Source: an uncultured Clostridia bacterium
GTDB taxonomy: Bacteria > Bacillota > Clostridia > TANB77 > CAG-508
Direction: 5' to 3'
NCBI GenBank assembly: GCA_949443285.1
Contig: CASSLW010000004.1
Location: forward strand, 1 to 64,000
DNA length: 64,000 nt
Below the pieces are notes generated by a model, which searched no databases, had not been told where the DNA came from, and saw only the letters and a list, made by a program, of their open reading frames with translations. Below, piece after piece: positions 54,704 through 64,000 of the stretch. The position numbers and the translations under genes were made by a program. The stretch's first letter is position 1, and the number at the start of each line of letters is the position of its first letter.

Positions 54704-55552
54704 TTAAAAATATAGTCTTCTTTTTGTTAATTTCTTCTTGTTTTCTTTTTCTAATTGCTTTAAACTCTTTTTCGGTGTTGGTAAATCTTCTGGCATAGTG
54801 CCGCCTGCTTCTTCTATTGCTCTTCTAACAATTTTTCCAACTTCATTATGTGTGATACATGCAACCTTTTCTGTTTGTATATTGTCTCTTCTTAGTTTTT
54901 GCTCTGTTTGGGAAATTCTAAATAAATTTGCTATAAGTTCATCACTTCCCATATTATCTAAAATATCTTCTCTGTATCTTAGGCCTTTTCTCTTTGCTAT
55001 ATCGTCAGCTGTCTCTCCGTTATATAGTCCTTTATATCCACTATTATGAAATTTGTCAAAGTTTTTAACTCCTGCATTTTTTGCTGTTTGGTTAAGTCTA
55101 TAATTTCCTTTTTTAGTTAGATTCCTTTGATAAAATCTTCTTTCGTCTTCTGTTAACATACTATATCCTTTTTCACTTATTTCTTGTTTTCTCGTTTGTA
55201 TTGCAAAGTATGTTTGTGCAAGTGCAATTACTTTTTTTCTGCTGTCTCCGTTTTGTGCTATTAAGTAACATGCGTAACGAGTTAGTTTGTAGTCTTTAAT
55301 TAATACTTCCGCATTATTAGCACGTTTTGACAACTTCCTGACGTCAGGAAAATGTTCAAGTATGCTTATACTGCTATTTTCACAAGCTAATTTTGCTTTT
55401 TCGATTACTTTTTCAAAGTTTTCCCATTTATTATACTTTAAAACTTTCATAAGTTCTCTCGCATACCAGTATTCAGTTCCGTTCTCGTCAATGTGTTTAA
55501 TATCTTCAAAAGTTTGATTATTAGAATTAAAATCTTTTTCTGACTTCTTCAT
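54704..55552 (-). CDS. dinD: DNA damage-inducible protein D
   Basis: 282 residues, typical DinD length. A BRO-N-like N-terminus (TEYWYARELMKVLKYNKWENFEKVIEKAKLACENS), DYKLTRYACYLIAQNGDSRKKVIALAQTYFAIQTRKQE, and the DinD C-terminal region with NLTKKGNYRLNQTAKNAGVKNFDKFHNSGYKGLYNGET. E. coli DinD inhibits RecA strand exchange and is LexA-controlled. No LexA box could be confirmed here. 36 bp upstream of the BRO-N gene in the same direction. Confidence 0.9.
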   Translation of the reverse strand: MKKSEKDFNSNNQTFEDIKHIDENGTEYWYARELMKVLKYNKWENFEKVIEKAKLACENSSISILEHFPDVRKLSKRANNAEVLIKDYKLTRYACYLIAQNGDSRKKVIALAQTYFAIQTRKQEISEKGYSMLTEDERRFYQRNLTKKGNYRLNQTAKNAGVKNFDKFHNSGYKGLYNGETADDIAKRKGLRYREDILDNMGSDELIANLFRISQTEQKLRRDNIQTEKVACITHNEVGKIVRRAIEEAGGTMPEDLPTPKKSLKQLEKENKKKLTKRRLYF

Positions 55553-55619
55553 ATATTACCATCTCCATTTCTTATTTTTCTATATTTTACTATACTTATA
55601 AATAAAATTCAATATCTCC

Positions 55620-55676
55620 GTAAAAAATAATCACATTTCTATACTTGTAATAAAGTACAAAAAAGTGATTATTATA
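55620..55676 (-). terminator. Terminator of the AAA_14 gene
   Basis: AATAATCAC (55626-55634) and GTGATTATT (55665-55673) pair, followed on the minus strand by T6. Confidence 0.7.
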
Positions 55677-55688
55677 ATGTTATTAAAT

Positions 55689-56966
55689 TTACGGTTTCAA
55701 AGCTGTAATTGGAACAATATAAATTCCTGTTTCAGGGTCTTTAGCAATAACGTCAGTATAGCCCACTATAATACACATAAATTTAGGCTTTTTAACCATA
55801 TTATTATAAAAACTAAGTAAACTCTTTTTAGCTTCTTCCACTTGATTAAATCCCAATTTAATTTCTACTGCTGCATATTCTCCATCACTAAACTCAAGTA
55901 TTGAGTCAACTTCTAAACCTGTAACATTATCTCTAAAATGAAATAATTTTCCGTTTAAATATTCCATATATATTTTTAAATCTCTTTCAACTAGTGCTTC
56001 AAACATTAGTCCAAATGTTCTTAAATCGTTCATTAACTTTTCTTTAGTTAAATCTAGGCAAGCGCAAGCTAGAGATGGGTCTGTAAAGTGCCTTTTAGCT
56101 GATTTTCCGACTCTTTCTGGCGACCTATAATTTTCACTGTACGCGTTTTGATTTTCAATAATATGAAGTCTATTTAGAATATCTAAATAATCATCAACAG
56201 TAATTCTACTTTCTATGATATCTTCTCCATTTGCAAATTCTTCTATATCTTTTAATAATGTTTTATTATTGACAATTGTTGTTTCATTTCTTGCTAAACT
56301 ACGTAGTAGCATCGTCATTTTATTTTTGTCTCTTTTTTTATCCTCGTTAATATCGTGTTCAAGAATTGCATCAATATAACTTTTTGGTATAATGTTAATT
56401 TTGTTTTCTGGTGTTTTTATATTTGAAGGCCATCCACCACGAATTATTAAATTTGCTAATTCTTCTAATGTTACTTTATCATTTAATTCATTTTTTAAAG
56501 TTCCATTTAGCATATCTTGTATTGATACTTTTCCTGTTGAGTCTCCTGATTCATACAAACTCATTGTGTGCATTTTTATTTTTCCTATCCTTCCAGCTCC
56601 TGAGTGATGTATACTTTTTTTCTGTTTTTCATCAGACAACTTCGTTGAACAAGTTAATATATAATTTCCCTTAGTCGTTGTCTCATCGCATTTTCTTCTT
56701 ACTGCATCCCAAGTTTCTGGAATTAAGTTCCATTCGTCAATTAACTCAGGCTTTTCATTATTTAATATTAAGTCTAGACTTAGTTTTGCTTTTTCTCTAG
56801 TCTCTTCATCATCTAAAAGAGCTACACTATTTGCATGATTTAATGAAGCCCATGTCTTTCCACACCATTTTGGTCCTTCTATACTAACAGCTCCAAATAT
56901 TGATAAATAGTCTTCTATCTTTTTGTCTACCAATCTATCTATATATTCTTTTTTTCTTAAAGGCAT
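55689..56966 (-). CDS. AAA_14/DUF4143 ATPase
   Basis: 425 residues. Walker A GPKWCGKTW (about residue 30), Walker B-like LIDEWNLIP, sensor-type TCSTKLSD, a winged-helix middle, and a C-terminal DUF4143 nuclease-like domain with GLMFEALVERDLKIYME and LEVDSILEF...AAVEIKLGF (PD-(D/E)xK pattern: D, E, K). The family is common and patchily distributed; its function is not established. The promoter region holds a 23-bp tandem repeat array. RBS AAGGGGG. Confidence 0.88.
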   Translation of the reverse strand: MPLRKKEYIDRLVDKKIEDYLSIFGAVSIEGPKWCGKTWASLNHANSVALLDDEETREKAKLSLDLILNNEKPELIDEWNLIPETWDAVRRKCDETTTKGNYILTCSTKLSDEKQKKSIHHSGAGRIGKIKMHTMSLYESGDSTGKVSIQDMLNGTLKNELNDKVTLEELANLIIRGGWPSNIKTPENKINIIPKSYIDAILEHDINEDKKRDKNKMTMLLRSLARNETTIVNNKTLLKDIEEFANGEDIIESRITVDDYLDILNRLHIIENQNAYSENYRSPERVGKSAKRHFTDPSLACACLDLTKEKLMNDLRTFGLMFEALVERDLKIYMEYLNGKLFHFRDNVTGLEVDSILEFSDGEYAAVEIKLGFNQVEEAKKSLLSFYNNMVKKPKFMCIIVGYTDVIAKDPETGIYIVPITALKP

Positions 56967-56986
56967 TTTTATTCCCCCTTAATACT

Positions 56987-57015
56987 ATTTTACAATATAT
57001 TATATGATTTTTCAA
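56987..57015 (-). promoter_or_regulatory. Promoter of the AAA_14 gene
   Basis: On the minus strand TTGAAA (57010-57015) and TAAAAT (56987-56992), 17 bp apart. Confidence 0.55.
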
Positions 57016-57020
57016 TACTT

Positions 57021-57105
57021 AATATACAAATTTTAACGATTTTAATATACAAATTTTAACTAATTTAATATACAAATTTTAAGAATTTTGATATACACTT
57101 TTTAA
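57021..57105. repeat. Four 23-bp tandem repeats (iteron-like) upstream of the AAA_14 promoter
   Basis: AATATACAAATTTTAA begins at 57021, 57044 and 57067, with a degenerate copy (GATATACACTTTTTAA) at 57090. The period is a constant 23 bp. The array starts 5 bp upstream of the -35 box and ends at the truB stop codon. Confidence 0.8.
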
Positions 57106-57968
57106 AAAACAACTATATCTCTTTTCAAAAGTCCCTTATTAACAACACCAACCCCAACAAACTCATTCTCAGAATAAACTCTATAAACTCCGTCTATATC
57201 TTGCACTGTAAGCTGTACGCCATTCAAAAACAGCTGTAATTTTCTACTATTCAAATTTATGGTCGGCTTGTTCTCAAACAGTCTGTCCAACGAAATTAAA
57301 TGCCTGTCCACTGCATCTGCATTTTCTTGTAACTCTTCAACTGTTACAGAATTGCTTATATTAAAATCTCCAACTTGAACTCTATTTAGTTCGCACATAT
57401 AACCCACTGTACCTAGTCTTTTAGCTATATCTTCGCACAAACTTCTAATATATGTACCTTTTGAGCAACTAACCTGAAATTGCAATTGCTTATTTTCATT
57501 GTCTAATTCCATTAGTTTTATGTCATAAATTTCAATTTGTCTTGGTTGTATTTCTACTGTTTGACCTTTTCTTGCATATTCGTAAAGTTTTTTACCATTT
57601 ACTTTTATAGCAGAATACATTGGTGGAATTTGCTCTTGTTTTCCAAGAAAAGTTGCAAGTATTTTCTCCGCTTCTCCATTTTGAAAGATTTCATTTGGCA
57701 CAATTTTTTCTTCTATAATTTCACCTTCTGCATCTGCTGTATCAGTTTTTTGTCCTAATTGAATTTTAGCTTGATAAATTTTATCGTGATTTATCAAGTA
57801 CTTAGAACACAAAGTTCCTTTACCAATTAGTAATGGCAACACTCCTGTTGCCATTGGATCTAAGGTTCCGGTATGACCGACCTTACTATTTGTTATTTTC
57901 TTTACTTTATATACAATGTCGTGTGAAGTACAACCTTTTGGTTTATTTACTACTATTATTCCATCCAT
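57102..57968 (-). CDS. truB: tRNA pseudouridine(55) synthase
   Basis: 288 residues from the ATG after GGAGAAGTAAT. Motifs: IVVNKPKGCTSHDIV, catalytic aspartate in GHTGTLDPMATGVLPLLIGKGT, YQAKIQLGQKTDTADAEG, and CSKGTYIRSLCEDIAKRLG. The C-terminal PUA-like part is present but short. It makes pseudouridine 55 in the T loop of tRNA. Last gene of the nusA-infB operon in this window. Confidence 0.96.
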   Translation of the reverse strand: MDGIIVVNKPKGCTSHDIVYKVKKITNSKVGHTGTLDPMATGVLPLLIGKGTLCSKYLINHDKIYQAKIQLGQKTDTADAEGEIIEEKIVPNEIFQNGEAEKILATFLGKQEQIPPMYSAIKVNGKKLYEYARKGQTVEIQPRQIEIYDIKLMELDNENKQLQFQVSCSKGTYIRSLCEDIAKRLGTVGYMCELNRVQVGDFNISNSVTVEELQENADAVDRHLISLDRLFENKPTINLNSRKLQLFLNGVQLTVQDIDGVYRVYSENEFVGVGVVNKGLLKRDIVVF

Positions 57969-58040
57969 ATTACTTCTCCACATTTAATACTTTAAAATTT
58001 TGCTTCGTTTCTTTGAGTTTAGCATTTATGCTTTGCATTA

Positions 58041-59000
58041 CTATTTTCCTGCATTTAATGCTTTTTCTACTTCTTTTACTATCTTTTCCTTAACTTGGTC
58101 TAAATCACCTTGAATTGACGCACCAGCAGCTCTTGGGTGTCCACCACCGCCGAACATTAAACATACATCTGAGGCATTTACTTTTTCACTAGAACGTAGT
58201 GATATTTTGTATGTGTTTTCATCTTTTTGTCTTACAAATATAGAAACTTGCACACCTTCTATATCTCTACCTATTTCCACCAAACCTTCGTGGTCACCTG
58301 GTTCTGCGTTCACTTCTTCTTCGTCTTGTTTTGTTATATATGTATATGTTATTTGTCCGTCTGCTAGTAGTTCCATTCTGTCTATTACCCTTTTTTGTAA
58401 TAAGAAATTTGCTTTTGTAATTGTACGTAATACTTTTTTGTATATTCTTGGTATATTAACACCTTTTCTCATTAATTCTGCTGTAAATTCAAATGTTTCT
58501 GGATTTACACCGTCATGTCTAAATCCACCTGTATCTGTTATAATTCCTGTAACAAGGCAAGTTCCTAGTTCTTTTGTTATGTCTATATTAAAATATCCAA
58601 ACATTCCTACTAGAACCTCACAGCAGGCAGGAGACACTGGATTTACATAGTTCAGGTCTCCATACATCTTGTTACTGCCATGGTGGTCTATTACAATTGT
58701 TCTTTTTGCATTTTCGAAGTATTCATTTTTAGCAAGTCTTTTTAAGTCTGCACAGTCAACAGATATTGCTAAATCATAGTTTGTTATTTCTGAACTTTCT
58801 TTTATTTGATCTGCTGATGGCAAAAATCCAAATAATCTAGAATATTCTGGAATTATTACATCTGCTTGTTTTCCTAGTTGTTCTAACATAAGTTTCATTG
58901 CTAAACTACTTCCTATTGCGTCTCCGTCAGGAGATTCATGTGTTAATACAACTATTTTTTCACTCAATTTTATTTGAGCTAAAATTTCGTCTAATGTCAT
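58041..59000 (-). CDS. nrnA: DHH/DHHA1 oligoribonuclease and pAp phosphatase
   Basis: 319 residues. DHH-family motifs: LTHESPDGDAIGSSLAM, ISVDCADLKRL, VIDHHGSNKMYGDLNYV, and GIITDTGGFRHDG. The C-terminal DHHA1 domain ends with GGGGHPRAAGASI. It degrades 2-5 nt RNAs and 3'-phosphoadenosine 5'-phosphate. The start is 1 bp after the rbfA stop, with a site formed by the last rbfA codons: translational coupling. Confidence 0.96.
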   Translation of the reverse strand: MTLDEILAQIKLSEKIVVLTHESPDGDAIGSSLAMKLMLEQLGKQADVIIPEYSRLFGFLPSADQIKESSEITNYDLAISVDCADLKRLAKNEYFENAKRTIVIDHHGSNKMYGDLNYVNPVSPACCEVLVGMFGYFNIDITKELGTCLVTGIITDTGGFRHDGVNPETFEFTAELMRKGVNIPRIYKKVLRTITKANFLLQKRVIDRMELLADGQITYTYITKQDEEEVNAEPGDHEGLVEIGRDIEGVQVSIFVRQKDENTYKISLRSSEKVNASDVCLMFGGGGHPRAAGASIQGDLDQVKEKIVKEVEKALNAGK

Positions 59001-59001
59001 A

Positions 59002-59367
59002 TTATTTCCCCTCTTCTTTTTTTGGCATAATTTCTTTTAAGATACTATCAATTCTAGCACCATATTCTAGTGAATCATCTAGTTCAAATATGATTTCTGG
59101 TGTATTTCTTAAATTTACTCTTTTTGCCAATTCACTTCTAATAAATCCAGCTGACTTTTTTAACCCTGCTAATGTATCTTTTAAATTTTTAGAATTTAAA
59201 ATACTTACATATACTTTTGCAAATTTTAGGTCGTTTGTAACTTTAACTTTTGTTACACTAATTAGGCCTGTTACATTTGGATTTTTTAGTTCATAATTTA
59301 AAATTTGACTTATTTCTTTTCTGTATTGTTCGTCAATACGTCCTAATCTATTTTGATTTTCTGGCAT
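59002..59367 (-). CDS. rbfA: Ribosome-binding factor A
   Basis: 121 residues from the ATG after AAAGGATAGGAAA; an upstream in-frame ATG gives 137 residues but overlaps the infB leader. KH-like fold: RIDEQYRKEISQILNYELKNPN, LISVTKVKVTNDLKFAKVYVS, RSELAKRVNLRNTPEIIFELDDSLEYG. It helps mature the 30S subunit 5' end of 16S rRNA. Between infB and nrnA in the conserved order. Confidence 0.95.
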   Translation of the reverse strand: MPENQNRLGRIDEQYRKEISQILNYELKNPNVTGLISVTKVKVTNDLKFAKVYVSILNSKNLKDTLAGLKKSAGFIRSELAKRVNLRNTPEIIFELDDSLEYGARIDSILKEIMPKKEEGK

Positions 59368-59460
59368 TTTCCTATCCTTTCCTTTATTGCTTGGAAAAGA
59401 ATTAGCATTTGGCATTGAAAACTTAATGCAACAATGCCAAATACAATTATCTTCCGAGCT

Positions 59461-62403
59461 TTATCTTTTAATCTCTTCCATAACATAAATTTCAAGCATA
59501 TCGCCTTCTTTAATGTCATTGTAGTTTTCAATTTGAATACCACATTCAAATCCTTTACCTACTTCTTTAACTTCATCTTTAAATCTCTTTAATGTTGATA
59601 AATGTCCATCATGTATAACAACATTTTCTCTAATTACTCTTATTCCAGCATTTCTTTCAACTTTTCCAGATAATACATAAGCACCAGCTATTGTTCCAAC
59701 ATTTGAAATTCTAAATGTTTGTCTTACTTCTACACTACCAATAACTTTTTCTTCAAATTTTGGTTCTAACATACCTTTCATAGCCATTTCAACATCTTCA
59801 ATAGCTTGATAAATAATAGAATATTGTTTAATTTCAACTTCATCTTTTTCTGCCATTTCTTTTGCCATAGCGTCCGGTCTTACATTAAATGCTATGATTA
59901 TTGCATTTGAAACTTTTGCAAGTGTAACATCTGATTGGTTTACAGCCCCTGCTGCTGCGTGTATAACTTTAACTCTAACTTCTTCATTTTGTAGTTTTTC
60001 TAATGATTGTTTTACTGCTTCAACAGAACCTTGAACATCTGCTTTTACTATTAGATTTAATACTTTTAGTTTTCCTTCTTCCATTTGGCTAAATAAGTTG
60101 TCTAATGTTACTTTTGTAGCGCTTGCCATTGCTTTTTCTCTAGCTTGACGTTTTCTTCTTTCTATCAAGTGTTTAGCCATTTTTTCGTTTTTAACTTCGT
60201 AGAATGTTTCTCCCGCTTCTGGAACTTCTGTTAATCCCATTATTTCTACTGGTGTTGATGGTCCAGCTGCTTTTACTGATTTTCCTTTGTCGTCTTTCAT
60301 TGCTCTTATTCTACCGATTGAAGAACCTACAACTATTGTATCTCCAACATCTAATGTTCCCCTTTGTACAAGCATTGTAGCTATTGCACCTTTTGATTTG
60401 TCAAGTCTTGCTTCAATTACAGCTCCTTTTGCTTGTTTGTTTGGATTTGCTTTTAATTCTAATACATCTGCTTCTAATAGTACCATTTCTAATAATTGGT
60501 CAATATTTTCTCCTTTTTTAGCTGAGATTGGAACATATATTGTATCTCCACCCCATTCTTCTGGTACTAATTCATATGTCATTAATTCTTGTTTTACTTT
60601 TTCAATATTTGCGTCTGGTAAGTCTATTTTGTTTATTGCTACAATTATTGGTATTCCAGCTGATTTAGCGTGGTTTATAGCCTCTACTGTTTGTGGTTTT
60701 ACTCCGTCATTTGCTGCAACTACTAGAATTGCAATATCTGTTATTTGCGCACCCCTTGCACGCATTGCTGTAAATGCTTCGTGTCCTGGTGTATCTAAGA
60801 ATGTTATTTCTCTATCATTTACTTTTACTTTGTATGCACCTATTGCTTGTGTAATTCCACCGGCTTCTCCTTCTATTACATTTGTTTTTCTAACTGCGTC
60901 TAGAAGTGATGTTTTTCCGTGGTCTACGTGTCCCATAACTACTATTACTGGTGGTCTTTCTCTTAAATCTTCTTCTCTATCTTCTGAGTCGTCAAATAAG
61001 ATATCTTCTTCTGTTACAGTTTCTTTCTTAACTGCTGTAATTCCAAATTCTTGTGCTATTAAATATGCTGTATCAAAGTCTATTTCTTGGTTGATTGTTG
61101 CCATAATTCCATATCCTAATAGCTTTTTGATAACATCAGCTGTTGTTTTTTTCATTTCAGCTGCTAAGTCTTTTACACTTACTGATTCTGTTATTTCTAT
61201 TTCTGTTAATTGGAATATTTTTTGTTTATTTCTTTCTTCTTGATTTTGATTTTTTCTTTTCTTGCCTCTTCTTCCACGTTCTGTTGTTAAATCGTAATAA
61301 TCAAGCATTCCACCATCTTGGTCATCAAACATATTTGATAATCTATTTGCTTGTTTTAAAGTTTTAAGTTTTCCTTCATCAAAGTCATGACCATTACCAT
61401 TTTTTCTGTTCTTTGATTTTTTTGTTCTGTTTTCATCAAATTTGTTGTTATTTTTTTGTTTGTCTATTGATTTGTTGTATTCTCTTACACTTTCTTTTTC
61501 AACAGTGTCAACAGCCATAATATCTTTAATATTTCTTTCAATACCCTTTTCGTCTAATGGTCTCTTACCACCAAATCTTTCATTATTATTGTTTCTGTTA
61601 TTATTACGGTTATTGTTATTAAATCTACTATTGTTGTTATTATTCCCAAATCTGTTGTTATTATTAAATTTGTTTCCATTATGGTTATTTCCAAATCTAT
61701 TATTTTGTTGATTATTGTTACGATTATTGTTATAACCATTGTTATTGTAGTTATTATTTCTATTATTGTTAGGTCTTTTTTGATAATTATTATCTCTATG
61801 TTCTGTTCTTTCTCTTACTGGTCTTTGTTCTTGAGCTTTTGGTTCGTCAGCCACTACAACTTTTTCGGCTACTTTTTCAACTGGTTTTTCTGGTGCTTTT
61901 TCTACTTCCTTTTGAACAGTTTTTTCTATTACTTCTTCTTTTTTTGGTTCAACAGTTGGAGTTTCCTTTTTTGGCTCTGGCTTGTTTAATCCAAATAATT
62001 CACTTACTGTCATTGGTTTGCTTTGTTTGTTTCTATAAACAATATTAAAGTCTTTGTTTTGCTTTCTTTCTACAAACCCTACATTTTCTTTTTTAGTTTC
62101 TTTTTTTGCTTCTTCTTTTTTCTTTGTTTGTTGCTCTTCTTCGTTTATTATAACTTCTCTTCTTATAATAACTGGTGCTTTTTCTTCTTTCTTTGTTTCC
62201 ATTTTTCCTTTATTTACTGTTCCTTTTCCTTCTTTTTTGTTTGATTTTTTTGTTAATTCTTTTTCTATTTTTTGTGCTTCACTTTCGTCTACACCACTTA
62301 AATGGCTCTTTGCCTCTATGTTTAATCTTTTTGCTACTTCTAATACTTCTTTACTGGTTAAGTCTAGCTTTTTTGCTATATCATATATTTTTATCTTACC
62401 CAA
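59461..62403 (-). CDS. infB: Translation initiation factor IF-2
   Basis: 980 residues if translation begins at TTG 62403, preceded by GGGGGTG and giving the usual [15 protein letters not shown]-terminus; upstream ATG codons lack a site. The order is an IF2-N domain (1-55), a long charged linker, an Asn-rich stretch (about 205-280), a second IF2-N domain, the G domain near residue 489 ([24 protein letters not shown]) and the C-terminal beta-barrel domains, ending [15 protein letters not shown]. It overlaps ylxQ by 8 bp. It delivers initiator tRNA to the 30S subunit. The Asn-rich linker is unusual (see findings). Confidence 0.96.
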   Translation of the reverse strand: MGKIKIYDIAKKLDLTSKEVLEVAKRLNIEAKSHLSGVDESEAQKIEKELTKKSNKKEGKGTVNKGKMETKKEEKAPVIIRREVIINEEEQQTKKKEEAKKETKKENVGFVERKQNKDFNIVYRNKQSKPMTVSELFGLNKPEPKKETPTVEPKKEEVIEKTVQKEVEKAPEKPVEKVAEKVVVADEPKAQEQRPVRERTEHRDNNYQKRPNNNRNNNYNNNGYNNNRNNNQQNNRFGNNHNGNKFNNNNRFGNNNNNSRFNNNNRNNNRNNNNERFGGKRPLDEKGIERNIKDIMAVDTVEKESVREYNKSIDKQKNNNKFDENRTKKSKNRKNGNGHDFDEGKLKTLKQANRLSNMFDDQDGGMLDYYDLTTERGRRGKKRKNQNQEERNKQKIFQLTEIEITESVSVKDLAAEMKKTTADVIKKLLGYGIMATINQEIDFDTAYLIAQEFGITAVKKETVTEEDILFDDSEDREEDLRERPPVIVVMGHVDHGKTSLLDAVRKTNVIEGEAGGITQAIGAYKVKVNDREITFLDTPGHEAFTAMRARGAQITDIAILVVAANDGVKPQTVEAINHAKSAGIPIIVAINKIDLPDANIEKVKQELMTYELVPEEWGGDTIYVPISAKKGENIDQLLEMVLLEADVLELKANPNKQAKGAVIEARLDKSKGAIATMLVQRGTLDVGDTIVVGSSIGRIRAMKDDKGKSVKAAGPSTPVEIMGLTEVPEAGETFYEVKNEKMAKHLIERRKRQAREKAMASATKVTLDNLFSQMEEGKLKVLNLIVKADVQGSVEAVKQSLEKLQNEEVRVKVIHAAAGAVNQSDVTLAKVSNAIIIAFNVRPDAMAKEMAEKDEVEIKQYSIIYQAIEDVEMAMKGMLEPKFEEKVIGSVEVRQTFRISNVGTIAGAYVLSGKVERNAGIRVIRENVVIHDGHLSTLKRFKDEVKEVGKGFECGIQIENYNDIKEGDMLEIYVMEEIKR

Positions 62404-62716
62404 TAACTTCACCCCCATCATTTATTTTTTGAATTTCGCTTGCTAAATTTATATCTTCTATTCCTATAATTGCTTTATTACTTTTTCCAATTGCTTTGCT
62501 AAGCTCGTCTATCTCTCCCATTATTTCAATTGGAATATTGAATTGTTCACTTAGTTTTATAAATTTCTCTTTTGTTCTAGTAGAAGAATCTTCTGCTACA
62601 ATTATTAATTTTACTTTTCTCTTTTTTATTTGTAGTTCTACACTGTCTGCTCCAAAGCTTACTTTTCTTGCTCTAGCTGCTAGACCCACTAACCCTAATA
62701 TTTTCTTATTTATCAA
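62396..62716 (-). CDS. ylxQ: L7Ae-family RNA-binding protein YlxQ
   Basis: 106 residues from TTG 62716 with AGGTG upstream, overlapping ylxR by 11 bp. L7Ae/L30e fold: [58 protein letters not shown]. Family members bind kink-turn RNA; the exact role of YlxQ is not fixed. In the conserved nusA-ylxR-ylxQ-infB order. Confidence 0.92.
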   Translation of the reverse strand: MINKKILGLVGLAARARKVSFGADSVELQIKKRKVKLIIVAEDSSTRTKEKFIKLSEQFNIPIEIMGEIDELSKAIGKSNKAIIGIEDINLASEIQKINDGGEVIG

Positions 62717-62966
62717 GAATTACACCTCTTAATTTCTCATAAATTTCATCTGTTATTTTGAAATCAAATACTCTTTCTAATCTTTTAGATTTTTGTAACT
62801 TTTCTAGACATTTTATGTCGTCACATATGTATGCCCCTCTGCCTTGTAATTTACCTGTTTTGTCGACATTTATTTCTTCTTGTTTATTTTTAACAATTCT
62901 TATTAAATCTTTTTTGTCTTTTTTTTCGTTACATCCCATACATGTTCTTTGTGGTCCAGTTTTCAT
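62706..62966 (-). CDS. ylxR: YlxR (DUF448) RNA-binding protein
   Basis: 86 residues. The signature RTCMGCNEKKDKKDLIRIVK and GRGAYICDD match DUF448, as does the basic patch KLQKSKRLERVF. YlxR is a small nucleic-acid-binding protein; in Clostridioides it is reported to modulate RNase P. ATG after GGAGGGACAAATTA. Between nusA and ylxQ. Confidence 0.94.
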   Translation of the reverse strand: MKTGPQRTCMGCNEKKDKKDLIRIVKNKQEEINVDKTGKLQGRGAYICDDIKCLEKLQKSKRLERVFDFKITDEIYEKLRGVILDK

Positions 62967-63005
62967 TAATTTGTCCCTCCTTTATTGTATGTTGCTTATT
63001 TGCTT

Positions 63006-64000
63006 TTATTCTTCGCTTTCAGTGTTCTCTTCGTTGTTTTTTTCAACAGTTTCTTCACTGTTTTGAGCATTTAATAACATTTCTCTGAATTGTGTTTCAG
63101 ATTTTATATCTATTTTCCAATTTGTTAATCTTGCTGCTAATCTTGCATTTTGTCCTGATTTTCCTATTGCTAGTGATAGTTGGTCATCTGGAACTATTAC
63201 TTGTGCAAACTTTTCTTCTTCTTTTACGTCTACTGCTAGTATTTGTGCTGGTAATAATGCTGATGCGATATATATTGATGGGTCTTCGTTCCATTCTATT
63301 ACATCTATTTTTTCTCCATTTAATTCATTTATAACATTTTGAATTCTTACACCTTTTTGTCCTACACATGAACCTACTGGGTCGATATTTTCGTCTGGTG
63401 AATATACTGCAACTTTACTTCTGTATCCAGGATCTCTTGAAACACTTTTTATTTCTATTACACCTTCATAAATTTCTGGTATTTCAAATTCTAATAGCTT
63501 TCTTACAAAGTCTGGATGACTTCTTGATACTATTACTTGTGGTGCTCCTTTTGCTCCCCTTTCTACGTCCATTACATATCCTTTTATTTTTTGATTAACT
63601 TTGTAGTGTTCTGTTGGTATTTGCTCTTTTGGTGGCATTACACCTTCTAATTTTCCTAAATCCATTACAACTATGTTGTGATCTGCTTTTTGGATTAGTC
63701 CTGATACTATTTCACCTTTTCTGTCGTTGAATTCGTTGTAAATTATATCTCTTTCTGCTTCTCTTAGTTTTTGGATTATAACTTGTTTTGCTGTTTGTGC
63801 TGCAATTCTACCAAAATCTCTTGGTACAATTTCAATTTCTACTGTATCGCCTTCTCCTAAATCTGGATTTATTTTTTGGGCTTCTTTTACGCTTATTTCT
63901 GTATCTTCGTCATTTGCTTTTTTCATAACTTCTTTTATTGCGTATACATGTGTTGCACCTGTTTTGGAATCCATTACTACTTTTACATTTTCTAATGCGT
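63006..64000 (-). CDS. nusA: Transcription factor NusA (N-terminus beyond window)
   Basis: 331 codons are visible; the 5' end lies past 64000 (the frame continues as ALENVKVVMDSKTGATHVYA). The part seen has the S1 domain (EIVSGLIQKADHNIVVMDLGKLEGVMP), KH1 and KH2 (VGQKGVRIQNVINELNGEKIDVIEW, IGKSGQNARLAARLTNWKIDIKS) and an E/N-rich tail ending ENTEESE-like. It controls pausing, termination and antitermination of RNA polymerase. Head of the translation operon in this window. Confidence 0.95.
   Translation of the reverse strand, partial: ALENVKVVMDSKTGATHVYAIKEVMKKANDEDTEISVKEAQKINPDLGEGDTVEIEIVPRDFGRIAAQTAKQVIIQKLREAERDIIYNEFNDRKGEIVSGLIQKADHNIVVMDLGKLEGVMPPKEQIPTEHYKVNQKIKGYVMDVERGAKGAPQVIVSRSHPDFVRKLLEFEIPEIYEGVIEIKSVSRDPGYRSKVAVYSPDENIDPVGSCVGQKGVRIQNVINELNGEKIDVIEWNEDPSIYIASALLPAQILAVDVKEEEKFAQVIVPDDQLSLAIGKSGQNARLAARLTNWKIDIKSETQFREMLLNAQNSEETVEKNNEENTESEE

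Noticed and set aside
57021..57105. CRISPR array
   Set aside because: Units are contiguous 23-bp repeats without unique spacers, and no cas genes are present.

Overview
The window is AT-rich chromosomal DNA from a low-GC, anaerobic, probably spore-forming Gram-positive bacterium of the class Clostridia. The class assignment is inferred from SpoIIP, rubrerythrin, the pta-ackA acetate pathway, a class A RNase P RNA, sortase with an LPXTG-type protein, and the Firmicute order nusA-ylxR-ylxQ-infB-rbfA-nrnA-truB. Most genes lie on the minus strand. Nothing seen identifies the species.

Layout. 172-4578: rubrerythrin, a 38-codon gene, two tandem acetate kinases and pta. 4685-7933: a DUF4116 protein, TrmB, a WG-repeat protein and a frameshifted RluA-type pseudouridine synthase. 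7993-9952: thioredoxin beside a HAD-phosphatase/thioredoxin-reductase-like fusion. 10164-16497: small unknowns, an acyl-CoA synthetase with a divergent DUF1836 regulator, an acidic coiled-coil protein and an MFS transporter. 16643-17005: RNase P RNA. 18064-18442: a probable type I toxin-antitoxin module between 58-bp direct repeats. 18898-23725: a frameshifted dtd, a zinc-ribbon protein, then der-plsY-unknown-gpsA. 24253-33700: a surface operon with an LPXTG-type protein, a sortase and a 2,363-residue repeat protein with a VWA domain, behind a structured leader. 33970-41218: pyk, a frameshifted acyl-ACP thioesterase, pgi, spoIIP and glmM. 41261-45832: two paralogous membrane proteins enclosing a CpsB-like phosphatase and an ATPase-TOPRIM pair that looks like a defence module. 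45908-53726: argS, galE, cysS, a class A penicillin-binding protein and an unknown. 53789-56966: an accessory block of BRO-N protein, DinD and an AAA_14/DUF4143 ATPase, the last preceded by 23-bp tandem repeats. 57102-64000: the translation operon, cut inside nusA.

The most unusual signal is that three unrelated conserved genes (rluA-type, dtd, acyl-ACP thioesterase) are each broken by one extra base of the same kind: a C between NNT and a glycine codon GGN, which creates NNT CGG. CGG is almost absent in frame elsewhere in the window; I found one, in the WG-repeat gene. This suggests +1 recoding at a starved or unassigned CGG codon, though a context-specific assembly error is the main alternative. 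A second strong candidate is the toxin module: a 38-residue hydrophobic peptide with a sequestered ribosome binding site and a convergent antisense RNA with a consensus promoter. GGGGAC-type palindromic repeats are scattered between genes throughout.
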